Assembly (NCBI GenBank): GCA_029448655.1
Contig: JACCLO010000006.1
Span: forward strand, 2,170,001 to 2,234,000
Reading direction: 5' to 3'
Length of the DNA: 64,000 nucleotides
DNA from: Wolfiporia cocos
Taxonomy: Eukaryota > Basidiomycota > Agaricomycetes > Polyporales > Phaeolaceae
A model generated the notes under the pieces. That model had not been told where the DNA came from. It saw only the letters and a program-made list of their open reading frames with translations, and did no database searches. A program made the position numbers and the translations under genes. Position 1 is the first letter of the stretch. Each line of letters opens with the position of its first letter. Shown here piece by piece: positions 9,608 to 22,694 of the stretch.

Positions 9608-11292
9608 ATGGGCAATGTCCTTTGCTGCTGCTCCGAGCCGGTCGATTTCGATGGCGAGGTCGATCTGTACCATTTCGATCTGCTGCGTGCAGTAGGCAAG
9701 GGCGCTTTTGGCAAGGCGAGCATCAGCATGTATTGTTCTGCTGTGTGTGGCTGACGGACTTGCAGGTCCGCGTGGTGCAGCACAAGCGATCGCATAAGAT
9801 GTACGCGCTCAAGTACATCGAGAAAAGCAAATGCATTAAGCAGAAGGCGGTGGCGAATATAATACAGGAGCGACGGCTGCTCGAGGAGGTCGCTACATCT
9901 CTGCGCGCGATGAAACCAAACAGCTTACATTATCATTGCAGATTGACCATCCTTTCGTTGTCAATCTCCGGTACGCGTTCCAGGACGATGAGAACTGCTA
10001 CTTCGTGCTCGACCTAATGCTCGGAGGCGATCTCAGATGTGGGTACAAGCCCTCCTTAGGAGCACAGCAATCTGACTGGACGTCCTCAGTTCACCTGGAC
10101 AGACTGAAACGTATCCCGGAGGATACAGTCCGTTTCTGGACCGCAGAGCTGTCGTCTGCGCTCTCTTACATGCACAAGCAGCGTATCGTGCACCGGTGCG
10201 TCCACTCTCCGTACCTTCCCAGCGCCAACTCACTGCCTCCAGCGATCTTAAGCCGGATAACATCCTGCTGGACGAGCTAGGGCACGTGCACATCACCGAC
10301 TTCAATGTCGCGATCCACTACTCGGAGCGGCGCCTGCACACAAGCGTCGCGGGAAGCATGGCGTACATGGCGCCAGAGGTGATTGGCCAGACAGGCTACA
10401 CCTGGTGCGTCGACTGGTGGAGCTTGGGCGTCGTCGTGTGGGAGTTGCTCTTCCGTAAGCGGCCCTTTGACGGCCACACGGCGGACAAGATGAAGTCTGC
10501 GATCACCAAGGGCCCGATCAGGTTCCCAACAAGGGTGGACGAGTATTGCAGTGTGGAGGCACAGGACTTTTTGCATGGCGTACGTATCGTCGGTGGGTAT
10601 GATGTGTGCGCGGCATGCTGACTTGTGTGGATCGACAGCTGCTGGACCGCAACTACAAAACACGATTAGGATGCCGGAAAGGCAGGGGTGTGCGTGATAT
10701 CCGCAGTCACCCATGGTTCGCTAGCATGGACTGGGAGTTCCTTGAAAATAAGGAGATTCAGCCCCCATATGTTCCAGACGTACGTGTCTCGCTTCATAAC
10801 AACCGTATTGAGCTCATCCTGGATGAAGCGGGACAAAGCCAACTTCGACGTCTCTCATGAGCTCGATGAGTTCCTCATGGTGGAGAAGCCCTTGACCCAC
10901 TCGAAGCGAAAGAAAGCGAACCGTGATCTTGACAAGATGAAGCCCGAGATGCGGCAGCTCGAGGAACAGTGAGCTAGTCTGTCGATGCCTTTATTGTACT
11001 GGATGATGTACCATGATCCTGCAGGTTCACCGTATACGACTTCAGCAAACATAGGCGGAAATCATACTACCCACACAACCAACTCATCGCATCCAATGTC
11101 CACGAAACGGACACAGAACACTCTGAGGTAATCCAATCAACAACAAATACATTGCAGCCCACCGCAACCATTATTGCGCGTTCGCGGGCATGTACGCCAT
11201 CACCAGACTACGATGGCTCAGGGCGCGAGTCTCCTCCTACTCTGCCCGCCGGCGACACCGTCGTATACTCAACGACCGACGCGACATCATAG
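9608..11292 (+). CDS. STK32/YANK-type AGC serine/threonine kinase
   Basis: Eight exons (9608-9715, 9766-9888, 9942-10038, 10090-10195, 10243-10579, 10639-10779, 10829-10968, 11025-11292) give 439 residues. The N-terminus MGNVLCCC suggests myristoylation and palmitoylation, hence membrane attachment. Kinase motifs run in order: GKGAFGKV loop, ALKYI lysine, LLEEIDHPFVVNLRYAFQDDE, IVHRDLKPDNILLD, DFN in place of DFG, MAYMAPEVI, DWWSLGVVVWELL, and KGRGVRDIRSHPWF. DFN and HPFVVNLRYAFQDDEN are hallmarks of the STK32 (YANK) family. The low-complexity C-tail follows TVYDFSKHRR. Intron 1 begins with GC instead of GT; only that splice keeps the GKGAFGKV loop. Family substrates are poorly known; a signalling role is inferred. 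Confidence 0.9.
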
Positions 11293-11824
11293 CGCATACT
11301 GTCCACTCTCTTCTCCAATATCCGTCGCTCGTTTTAGCCAGCTGGCCTATCCTGCTACTCTCGTTGCTGCACTTCTTGCATGGTCTCTATAACCTATTCT
11401 TATCTGCTACTAGGCCATGGACAATATCTTGGTCGGATTCCCACTCATCTGTACAATTTGTTGTGCATCGTTCGCATTATCTGGGATCTCGGCATCGCAT
11501 TGCGGTCGCCGCCACCTACGATCCGTTCGAGCTGCTGGCTTGGCTCTGATTGGTTTCTGTGTAGGTTATGTTCATGGGCACCGCTGTACTGGGCATATGC
11601 ATAATACTGTACTATATCGCATCGCAACGTTGTTCCTCTTATACTCAGCCGCTGTTGTGTCGCGTGTCTTCGCTTCTCACCGGTGTGCACCGTGCACACA
11701 TGTCTGTCTTACTTGCGCTTGGGTATGACGACTGTGTATATTCAGGTTGGGTATGTTCATTGTCTGCAAGAAGGTAGGTGACTGCCTTCTTCGTCACTAT
11801 ACTGCGGCGAAGGCTCTCGCGGCG
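11293..11824. other. intergenic between convergent genes
   Basis: The kinase ends on the left and the Yvc1 gene ends on the right, so this holds both 3' regions. I see no further gene. The sequence is T/C-rich in places. Confidence 0.5.
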
Positions 11825-14800
11825 TCATATCGTGTCGTGCCTGGGTGACGAGTGGTACCCAGTCTCATGTCTCATCCCCCGCGTGAGCATCATCAAGAGA
11901 TTCTCAATCCGCGCCTGCCGATCCTGCGCAACCCGTCCGTCAGCACAATTGGGCACGTATATGCATGGACGGAGCCCGCAACGCACCTGCAGCTCTCGCA
12001 TTTCGTCTTTGAGCCTGTTCACCGGCAGGCTGCGCACGTCTTCTAGCAGCGCCTCGATTTTCCTGATGCCCGCGTCCATGCCTGCCGCGGCGGCACCGAC
12101 CTTCTCCAGCTGGCCCGCAGACGCACCGCCGCGACTAGCGAACAGCTTGCTAAGCGGGCTGCGCGGGCCGACCGATTCGAGCTCTCCAGAGCTCGATCCT
12201 ACGATTGTCGGCAACGCTGCCTTCCTGGGCCGCGGCGAGACACTCTTCGATGTTCCGTTCCGCCTGGACCTGCTTCGGCTGAGAGATGCGGCGCGGGGTG
12301 GGGGGCTGCCTGCCTGCCGGAGTACCGGCGTGTTGGGGTCGATGTGGAGCAGCGACGTCAGGGACGCGGAAGGGTGTGTGGGAGACTGCGGCCGTAGGCT
12401 GTCGCGTGAAGGGAACGATGCCAGCTGGGTTGCATGCATCTCGTCGTCGGATTCGGGGAACAGATCCGAGTCGTGCGAGATCTCCACGTCGAAAATGGCA
12501 TCGTATATGTCCGTGGAACTTGAGCTAAGAAACTCCAGCAACGGAAAGTGCTTTATCTTGCGTGTGAGACGTGCGTACAAGCTCTTGCCAGAGTCCGAGC
12601 TGCTTTCTCGCCATTGCTGACTTTGCGCGAGGTATCGTTCATATATTCCAATCATGATCAATATGGGGAACGACTAATGGGAGATCGTCAGCGAACACAG
12701 AACCAGAGTTCAGTAAATGGGACTTACCGTTAGTTTAATCAGGAAAACGTTGGCAGAGTGCAAAGATCTAGGGGTGAGTACGAAGCTCAGGGGCCACAAA
12801 ATGAACAAAGCGACGAGATTGAACGGGGGTTGGTAACTGAATAATGCATCTGACTTCACCCTGTATTATACGTAAGCGGCCGGGGTATTGACATGGAACG
12901 AAACATACCCCTCAATTGTGGAAATGGCGTATTGAAATAGATACTAAACAAATTGTTAGACCATCTGAGCTGGTATTCCAGGCAATTTTGTTACCTCCTG
13001 CTTGGCATTCTGATGAAGAAGTCAGCATCACCAGGTCCAGCCTTTCGCAGCCAAGGACTTGCCGCATCGATCTGCGCGAACGTATTCGACAAAATGGAGA
13101 TGAGAACTACAACCGATGGTAAATCCCGGCTGCATATTACATCGCGATATAGTGCACCAACTTGTGAGCAGCAGAGTGTTCGAGAGCGCAGCGAATATAG
13201 TCATCAAAATCGGACCAAAAATAGGATGAAAGCTTTTCGCTTGGCCAAAGCTCAGAGAGGTGTTGCCGAACCAGATCTGCACCATGAGCCATGTGATGGA
13301 TTTCACGCTCCACGTCTCTGACGCTGTTCAACAGGTATTGGTTAGTGCAATTGGGTCTCCTATAGACGTGCACATCAATACCTAGGCTATGTAGAGTGAA
13401 CAGTAGTCCGGAGAAGCATATCGCAGCTATCCCTATAAAGAAGATGAAATCCGCAATCATAGCGCGCAGTGCTCTGCAAAGCGGTCAGTATTAGTTTTTG
13501 CAAGACGAAACCAGAACGCTTACAGGACAACGACGTCGTTTGACACTGCAAAGAATGCGAGACTACGAGCAATAGTTTTAGATAACCATCTACCGAAAGC
13601 AGAAGAAACCTACCGAGGGAATAAAATGCACGCCCCACACGCCAACACGTCGAATGCCATTTCAGATGCAGCCACTGGATTCATTGCACGCATTAGCGGA
13701 GGATCTCAGCGCAGAAATTGAACTCTAACTATCATGGTGGGCCAGACCTTTAATCCGGAATCCGAGATAGGCCAACCAGATAACTACAAACGAAGTATCG
13801 AATACATTCCACATCTGTCGATGTCTCAGCATCTTGAAAAGCCCACATTCGGCATACACAACCTACATTTGCGATATATACTGCCAAGCGCTGTCATCAG
13901 ACATTCGATTATCCAGCAGGTGGTTACTTACTGCTCCAACCGTGTTCCTTCGATGCCGTATATTCGTCGAGAGTAAATGCAGCGGCAAAAACTACAAACA
14001 CGATCTCGAATCCATTCATGTGAGGGATCTCTCGATCTGGGAGATGTCAATCGGCTGACAAAGGCAATGAATATGTGACCTACTAGAGAGGCACAGAAGA
14101 AACGTTGTCAGAAGCAGAGCGAAATTAAGGAATTCCAGGATTGCGCCATATCGTGGAACACGAAGCCTGTAATGATCAAGAAATGGGGCTTTACGATAAT
14201 CATACATCTCAATTGCCCTCGGCTTGTAGTTATCGGCCAGGACCGAGTGTGTCGAAGACATAGAGAATACAACCCGGCCGGAATAAGTATCATTGACGAC
14301 AGTTTGTACAACGGGCGACGACAAGAATGCTTTGGACTCGGTAGCAATAGCCATCTGAGCAGTTTGCACTGTGAGGTACGGTAGTACAAGGGCGCTTTCA
14401 CGTACCTCGAGTGCGCACTGTGGATCGTATTGATCGCCATCGCCTATGACCTGCTTGACTTCGAGCGCTACTTCTGCCGGTGCGCCGGCTAGGGGACTCC
14501 AACATGCTATTAAGACAGCAACCAACCGGATCCGATTAGAAGCAAAGGTCCCCAGTAGCTTCATGGCCAGGATCTCGCACAGACTCGCCCGTGACATCAT
14601 TACGCCAGAGTAGGCTAGATCAGCCTCCGCTTGCGATAGAAAGTGCGAACGGACGACGAAACATGCATATACCACAGCCATATTGTCGAGTTTGGCATAT
14701 TTGAATACTAGCGGGCGCACAATGGTGAAGTTAATGTCAGATGCAGTTAACTGACTGCAATTGCTCATCAGAAGCTGTCATCTGGAGCAAATCAGGGACA

Positions 14801-15045
14801 TACTCCCAGGTGAGCGCAGAATCTATCAATGATCCCGTGTAGTGAGTCGAAGAATTGTGATCAAGATGAGCGCACCGATGTTTTTCTGTGCATATAGAGA
14901 CATTATCAGATATTATCCCTAAGAAGGGAGCCGTATACAATACCTCAACGTCCTTCCTGATGCTGGGAATCAGCGGGAAGACCTTCACGGAGGCCAAGAC
15001 CTCCGGGGTTGGCGCTAGCAGGCCGTTTGTTTGTTCTTCATCCAT
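11825..15045 (-). CDS. YVC1: Yvc1-like vacuolar TRP cation channel
   Basis: A many-exon gene on the minus strand. The N-terminal part reads VFPLIPSIRKDVE, then ASDINFTIVRPLVFKYA and MAVVYACFVVRSHFLSQAEADLAYSG. The middle has PVVQTVVNDTYSGRVVFS, DYRKAPFLDHYRLRVPRYG and hydrophobic segments such as ILEFLNFALLLTTFLLCL and MIADFIFFIGIAAICFSG. The pore region includes WLMVQIWFGN and FGPILMTIFAALSNTLLLT. Next come FNLVALFILWPLSFVLTPRS and IGIYERYLAQ, then a long Ser-rich cytosolic tail. These are signatures of fungal TRPY/Yvc1 channels, which release calcium from the vacuole. I chose the ATG before DEEQTNGLLAPTPEVL (15045); upstream in-frame ATGs exist. The first intron boundaries are uncertain. 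Confidence 0.85.
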
Positions 15046-15473
15046 CTTGTTATGCATGCAGTTAGAATATGCAGTCTTCATAGGTCGTCTCAGCACATAC
15101 GCGTATGTGTCGCGTCAATGCAGTGCATCAATGCGATAGGTAGCTGGCGACAAGCGACGGGCGTCGGACGCGTCACGGACCACCGCGGTCACGGGACCGG
15201 GATGCTACTCCACGTAACTAGAGACGCCCACGCTAAGTTGATGGTACTGCCACTGAAATTCGGGACTCCAGCTGGCTGAGTCGAGCTGATCGTCCAGTAC
15301 TCTTATAACATTCCTGTCCTATTACGACACACTACCTCCTGAGGTGACTGCTTTCTCTTCTCTCTAATATCACATTGTATGCAGGAGGTTTGAAGCGATA
15401 GCTGACGCACGATCGGTAACGTCCTTGCCGGCGCATATAGTACTGATCTGCACGTACACAGCTTGACTACAAC
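15046..15473. promoter_or_regulatory. divergent promoter region
   Basis: This gap lies between the start of the Yvc1 gene (leftward) and the macrodomain gene (rightward), so it should hold both promoters. No clear TATA box or recognisable site stands out. Confidence 0.4.
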
Positions 15474-16596
15474 ATGCTGGTCGGATTGACCAAGATTCCC
15501 ACGTTACGAGATCTCTATAAGGCCTCCGTTCTCAGAGCGGTGGAGCTTTCAAAGACTAGGGCTCAGCCCAAAGCACCTCTACTGGATAGAGTATCTCTAT
15601 AGTAAGCTGACCCTCGGTGGTGTGCTTCGATGCTCATTGCTGTTGGATTTCGACCTAAGTCAAGGAGATATCACAACATTGGAGGTAGACGCGATTGTGA
15701 ACGCAGCTAACCGAAGTCTTCTTGGTTGGTATTAGTCGACTCGAGGGGAATTACAAAGCTTACTTAACCTGATTGACGGACTAGGTGGCGGCGGCGGTGA
15801 GGCGGAATGGCGTTATATAATTAGTCTCTCATAGGAGTGCAACAGTTGACGGTGCAATTCACGCGGCTGCTGGCCCCGGTTTACTGGATGAGTGTACGCC
15901 ATCTGTTTGAGCACCACCACTCTCGCCCATGCTTACCAATGAGATATAATATAGGCCGCAAGCTCGACGGTTGCGATACTGGCGATGCAAAGATCACTAA
16001 GGGATACAATTTGCCCTCGTATGCTTCATAAACGCATCTGATTGACCAGTATCTAAATTGATCTGCAGCGAAAATGTCATACACACTGTTGGCCCAGTGT
16101 ACTCATCTGCAAATGCAGATGTCCAGGCCAGGCTATTGCAATCCTGCTACAGGACAAGCTTACAGCTTGCGGTCCAGAATTCACTGAAGCACATCGTGAG
16201 TGAACTAATCAATGGTGCCAGTTGCTCACTTATATCGAGTTCAATCATAGGCTTTTCCTTCTATCTCAACAGGTATCTACGGATACCCTATCGAGGACGC
16301 CACGCATATTGCTCTGGACACTGTTCGTCAGTTCCTGGACTCGTCGAATGCCGACAAGGTACGGATCACAAGCCCTCATCTCAGCCAACTCTGATGCCAG
16401 CCATGTAATCTAGCTTGAGCGCGTCATTTTTATTGTCTGGAGCGACGATGATAAGGAGGTATATGAGTAAGTAGAAGCCGGTTCCTTTCTCTCAAATCTT
16501 GATTATTGACACTAGTTCGTCAGGGATCTCATTCCTGTCTATTTCCCGAAACCATCGGAATACGAAGATGTTCAGCCACTGAAGTCTGTCGTTTGA
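15474..16596 (+). CDS. macrodomain (MACROD-type) ADP-ribose hydrolase
   Basis: Nine exons (15474-15601, 15660-15724, 15785-15796, 15846-15893, 15955-16018, 16069-16195, 16251-16358, 16414-16466, 16524-16596) encode 225 residues. The macrodomain starts at about residue 43 with QGDITTLEVDAIVNAANRSL, then the glycine loop LLGGGGVDGAIHAAAG. Later come GDAKITKGYNLPSENVIHTV, IAFPSISTGIYGYP and VIFIVWSDDD. These are ADP-ribose-binding elements of the MACROD1/2 class, which remove mono-ADP-ribose from acidic residues or hydrolyse O-acetyl-ADP-ribose. Exon 3 is only 12 bp and encodes three glycines of the substrate loop. The protein has no targeting signal I can recognise. Confidence 0.88.
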
Positions 16597-17051
16597 AGTC
16601 TGTCGTTTAAATGAAGCAGCAAATTATGTGTAACGCTAGTGCATATTCTGTAAGATTATTGTAACCTGCTCACCTTGCTTCTACCTTGCGGTTCCACCGT
16701 GGTACCCAGAATGCTCCGGAAGCAGATGTATGACTGCGGGTAGGCCCATTTCTGCTTGAGGTGTCAGTGACCTCAGCCCGGATCACCAGCGGCAAGCCCG
16801 GCCCTTTACAACCGCACCCGTGACTCCTAGCCTGTGCGCTGAATTCTCCTTCTCTTAGTTGAGGACATGAGGACATGTGGAACTCGTCGTGGTCTTGTGA
16901 TCCAGAGTTAGAGTCGTCAACCTGAGGGCGGTTCCGAGGATCTTCCTGTCCCTGGCGGTATGAAACGCGTATATCCCACCGTGATGACTGCCCATTCTAG
17001 CATCGTATGCCCTGAGGCTTTCTCCTCGCTCAAAACAGCTATAAGCAGGAG
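16597..17051. other. intergenic
   Basis: Downstream of the macrodomain gene and upstream of the sugar transporter. No further gene or repeat is visible; it presumably contains the transporter promoter. Confidence 0.5.
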
Positions 17052-19352
17052 ATGGGGCGTGTGTACAACATTTTCTCTGCCCTCTTTAGTGCAATAGGTG
17101 CGTTGTGTCGGATTGAGCTCAAGGAATAATGTTAGACAGATACTTGATAGGTGCCTTCCTGTTCGGGTACGTACTATATGTCAGCGGTGTATCAGCTTCC
17201 CGGCACAACCAACATATGCTATACTTCTAGATACGACAGGTGGGTCTCCACTACAGCTATCTGCGAGCACATTCCCGTAAAAAACTGCATTGAATCGGAA
17301 ACAGTGGCATCATATCCAGTGTTATCACTTTCACCCACTTCAAAGACTTCGTCAACAATCCAGACAACTATGATAGCTTGTCCGGGGCGGTTGTATCTAC
17401 CTTCACCGGTGAGTGTCAAACCGAAATGAACACTCAGATTCGTGGTCTTTCAATTGTTGAGCAACCCTACAGGTGGATGTTTCTTTGGTTGTATGATAGC
17501 TGGCTGGTACGACCACGCATTGCACTCCGTCCTCAGGTAACACATTGAAAGCCACAACTCCAGGACAAATGATCGATTTGGACGCAAGCGGACCATCCAA
17601 GTGAGACTGATGATTCCCGGCTGCTCACATATGCTGAAGACGCCCCCAGCTAGGTGCTGTAGTCGACCTGTGGGGGTGCGCGATGCAGTGTGGCGCCAAC
17701 AACTTCGCATGCATGCTCATCGGCCGTATTGTCGCCGGCTTTGCTATCGGGTGAGTAGCATTACGCCATTCATTGTTTTACTCGCTGATCGCACGGCAAC
17801 ACAGAATTCTGTCGATGACAGTACCTCTGTATAATGTAAGTCCAACAACTGCTGGAATCACTATGGATGTTGTACCGACACGCCCACTCCGAAGACAGAA
17901 ATCGCGCCGCCAAGAATTCGTGGCTTCGTGGTCGGCTTAACGCAACAGCTCGTCGGGATCGGTTTCATTGTGGCCAATTGGGTGAGTAGGATGTGATGCA
18001 TCATCGACTTTGTCCTGACACTGCATGGCTAGATTGGATACGGATGTCAATACATCCCTTCCAACGCGGGCTGGCGACTTGCACTTGGTCTGCAGGTGAA
18101 TAAATGTCACTTCTCCCGCGGCAGGCGCACTCATTATCATTCCGCAGCTTGCTCCCGCACTCCTTCTGCTAGTGGGCATCCAGTTCCTCCCATTCTCGCC
18201 TGTGAGTTAGAATCGCTATCTTACCCGTTGTCCAGGAGATATTGAAGACCGTAACAAGCGGTGGCTTCTCGAACAAGGCCGTGACGAGGAGGCACTGGCG
18301 GTTATCCGCAGACTGTATGGGACAAACACTCCCGAGGCCAGGGAGGTCGCAGACCGCGAGTTCGGCGAGATGCGATCCATCATCAAAGCCGAGATGTCAC
18401 AGAAGTCGAGGAAGCTGAGCGACTTATGGGAGACGCCGGCAATGCTGAGGCGCACACTCGTCGCTGTTGGCGTGCAGGTATTTGGGCAATTTACCGGAAT
18501 AAACGGTTTGCTTATCAGAGCTTTCATCTGAAAGCCTTCGCGCTGACTCTGTGACAGTCATCAACTATTTTGGGCCGTCGATGTACAAGTCACTTGGGCT
18601 AAGTTCCGGCCAATCCCTCCTCGTGCAAGGCATCTATGGTGCAGTTGGCCCAATAGCCAACTTCTTGTAAGTGCCATGTCTATAAGTGCTCTTGATATCA
18701 CTTATAGTCCATCACAGCTTCATTACCCTAATCCTAGACACTGTTGGCCGCAAGAAGCCTCTGATGTTCGGTGCCTTCAGTTTTGTAGTCACTTACTCCG
18801 TCCTCACAACGATCGTGGCGTGTTTTCCACCCGGTGTATCGGAGAACCACCCTGCACAACGTGCGGGGATTGCGATGATTTTCTTGACCAGTATATTCTT
18901 CTCATTGAGCTTCGGTCCCGTCAGTTGGGTGCTGGCATCTGAGGTATGTGGGATGCTTGCGTTGAGAGCATCTAGATAGTTTACCATGCATTCGTAGATT
19001 TTCCCCACCAAAACCCGATCGATTGGCACAAGTGTGGCGACGTGTGCGAACTGGGCATTCAATGTGCTGTTCTCCCAGGTGTCAAATCTTGCTATCGCGA
19101 ATGTCAGCTGGAAATACTACCTGCTCTTCATTTTGCTCAACGCTATGGATTTCGTCATCATTGCGCTCTTGTTCCCCGAGACGAAAGGTCAGCTTAAGTT
19201 ACGTCGGATAGAATTGTCTTCATTGATCTTGTTGGACAGGCAAAACACTGGAACAGATGGCTGAGGTGTTTGGTGACGAGGTCGAATTAGAGGAGAGGTC
19301 TAGCCGACCACCAGAAACTCACGAGAAGTTGGAGCAAGACACAAAAATATGA
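17052..19352 (+). CDS. MFS sugar porter
   Basis: A many-exon gene from an ATG at 17052 to a TGA at 19350-19352. The start reads MGRVYNIFSALFSAIGAFLFGYDSG, with intron 1 after SAI. Family motifs follow in order: DRFGRKRTIQ (loop 2-3), GRIVAGFAIGILSMTVPLYN, EIAPPRIRGFVVGLTQQ, ANWIGYGCQYI, RWLLEQGRDEEALAVIRRLYG, then GVQVFGQFTGINVINYFGP, DTVGRKKPLMFGA, and the C-terminal signature FPETKGKTLEQMAEVFGDE. Twelve membrane segments are expected. This is the hexose/sugar porter family at the plasma membrane; the exact sugar cannot be read from sequence. One central junction, before DRNKRWLLE, is ambiguous. Confidence 0.92.
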
Positions 19353-19809
19353 GCCTGAGTATGCCTGTGACCTGTATGTCATGATGTACTGTGCACAATA
19401 CAGCACGAATCATTGGAGCTTCCGGTCACTAGCGAGCGCATGCTTTTTCTGATGCGTGCAGATGGCCAACAAGTCATGAAGGTGAGCAGGAAGTAATGAC
19501 GCCATACGCACCAGGGCAAGCACATACCCTTGGCAAAATGCAAGCTCGAACCTACTCCCAACACTCCATACAGGCACCGAGTTCGGCATAAATATGGCAG
19601 TGCTTCGATCTCATCAGTCGAATTTAGGAGCCGTGTATTACCATGATCTTCTAAAGTCCGAACATATCCTCGCTCAGCAATTTGTGAATACATAGAAAAA
19701 GGTATCGTCTTGGCCTCTTGGGTGAGCTACACTGAGTATGTGACAATTGATATGTACTGTACGGTGACATCAGGAGGGATGCAGGCTATCAAGCAGAGAG
19801 CTATGCAGA
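19353..19809. other. intergenic between convergent genes
   Basis: This holds the 3' regions of the sugar transporter and the PP2A gene. Open frames are present on both strands but do not resemble any family; I call none. Confidence 0.45.
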
Positions 19810-21194
<1,385 letters not shown>

Positions 21195-21522
21195 GATGAG
21201 CTGGGTAATCGCAAGATGTGAGGAACTGGATAAGGGTGGTTGAACGCGTGCTGGTCCGTGACTGGCGCGGTGCAGTGTAAGTGGTCACACCGTGACCGGA
21301 CTTGATCGAGGACGTAACCGAGCGTAACCGTGCGATTCTCGGGAGACCGTGCGAAGCGCAGATTCTTAGGTCCGGGGCTTACTTGACTCGCCAGCTGCAG
21401 ATTGCAGAGCCTCGCTCGCTACCGCGCTTTGCGGACTCCATCACCTGCGCCCTCTGACGACCATTGCGTGTCGTCGACCACCAAGTCCTAGCCTCAGCGC
21501 ATAGGCAGCACTCTTACACAAA
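21195..21522. promoter_or_regulatory. divergent promoter, PP2A and eIF1A
   Basis: This 328-bp region separates the two divergent starts. It contains repeated GTAACCG-type words (21308-21336) and a C/T-rich stretch near the eIF1A start. No TATA box is evident. Joint regulation of two growth-linked genes is inference. Confidence 0.4.
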
Positions 21523-22177
21523 ATGCCGAAGGTGACTATCTCATCAGTCTGTCACTTGGGTCCGCAACGCTCACAAATCAATCTTCATCCAGAATAAGGG
21601 AAAGGTTCGTTACCGATGCTGTCTGACCATGCTGGCGCACGCTGATCCACCCACAGGGTGGAAAGAACCGGAGACGTGGAAAGAACGAGAACGACGACGA
21701 CAAGCGCGAGTTGGTCTTCCGAGAGGATGGTCAGGAATACGCACAGGTTATCAAGATGCTTGGTAACGGGCGGCTTGAGGCGCAATGCTTTGACGGGGAA
21801 AAGCGGTTGGCGCACATCCGAGGGAAAATGAGGAAGAAGGTACGCTTGAATCGTCGATGTCTCGCTCGTTCCTTGTCTGATGTCCTCTCCCGCAGGTCTG
21901 GATTAATCAGGGGGACATCATCCTCCTTTCCCTGCGAGATTTCCAGGATGACAAGGCAGATGTCATCGTCAAGTACACCGCTGACGAAGCTCGGAGTTGT
22001 ATGTCTTCCATTCTGAGTATCATTTCCGTGCTGACTAGCAAATACGCTACAGTGAAAGCATACGGCGAACTGCCGGAGAATGCCAAGATCAACGAGACGG
22101 AGACGTTCGGTGACGATGAGGGCGAGTGCACGTTCGAGTTCGGAGACGAAGGCGAGGTGGACATCGACGACATTTGA
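21523..22177 (+). CDS. TIF11: translation initiation factor eIF1A
   Basis: Five exons (21523-21531, 21593-21604, 21657-21839, 21896-21998, 22053-22177) encode 143 residues. The protein starts [20 protein letters not shown], then [20 protein letters not shown], then the OB-fold with [20 protein letters not shown] and [20 protein letters not shown]. It ends in an acidic tail with VDIDDI. This is a full-length eIF1A, which binds the 40S A site and works with eIF1 in start-codon scanning. The first two exons are only 9 and 12 bp and are needed to give the conserved N-terminus. The region just upstream is C/T-rich, as is common for translation genes. Confidence 0.96.
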
Positions 22178-22694
22178 GGGTGTATTTCTATCCGTCTGTA
22201 TCCTTCCGAATCACTGGTGTGTACTTACAAGCTGTATCCCCAGCGTTTGATAGAGAGGTCTGACGCATCTTGTATCAGGTCACGACCTTCGACGCACCGT
22301 TGCATCCCTGTGATATTGTTTTCACGCTAGCATCCCGTTCCGTTGTCTATACATAAATCTATCTATCGTACGCATCCTCCTATCCATAATATCCAGTCTG
22401 CAATTGGTTCCACGCTATGGTGCCGGCGCCCTAGTCACCGCTACTTTTGTACAGTGGCCAAATCCTTGGGTCGACTTCGAGTTAACCCTAAAGCAAGGTT
22501 TATATAGGCGCCGGTACTTTCTGCGCCCTGATACCGAACACTTTGGGTATGGCACAGCCCGGAGATGCGAATTTGAATGCTCGTAGTGATGTAGATACAG
22601 GGCAGGCACAATTAGTGATGTAGATACAGGGCAGGCACAATATTAATGTATCTACCAGTTCACTACATCCCATGCTTGAATATATGGAATGGAA

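Noticed and set aside
11445..11777. Possible membrane protein from overlapping hydrophobic frames
   Set aside because: All three plus-strand frames are hydrophobic because of T-rich composition; no start context or splice pattern supports a gene.
19379..19693. 104-codon minus-strand frame between the sugar transporter and PP2A
   Set aside because: No family resemblance; plus-strand frames and splice-like sites in the same place are as convincing. Left unannotated.
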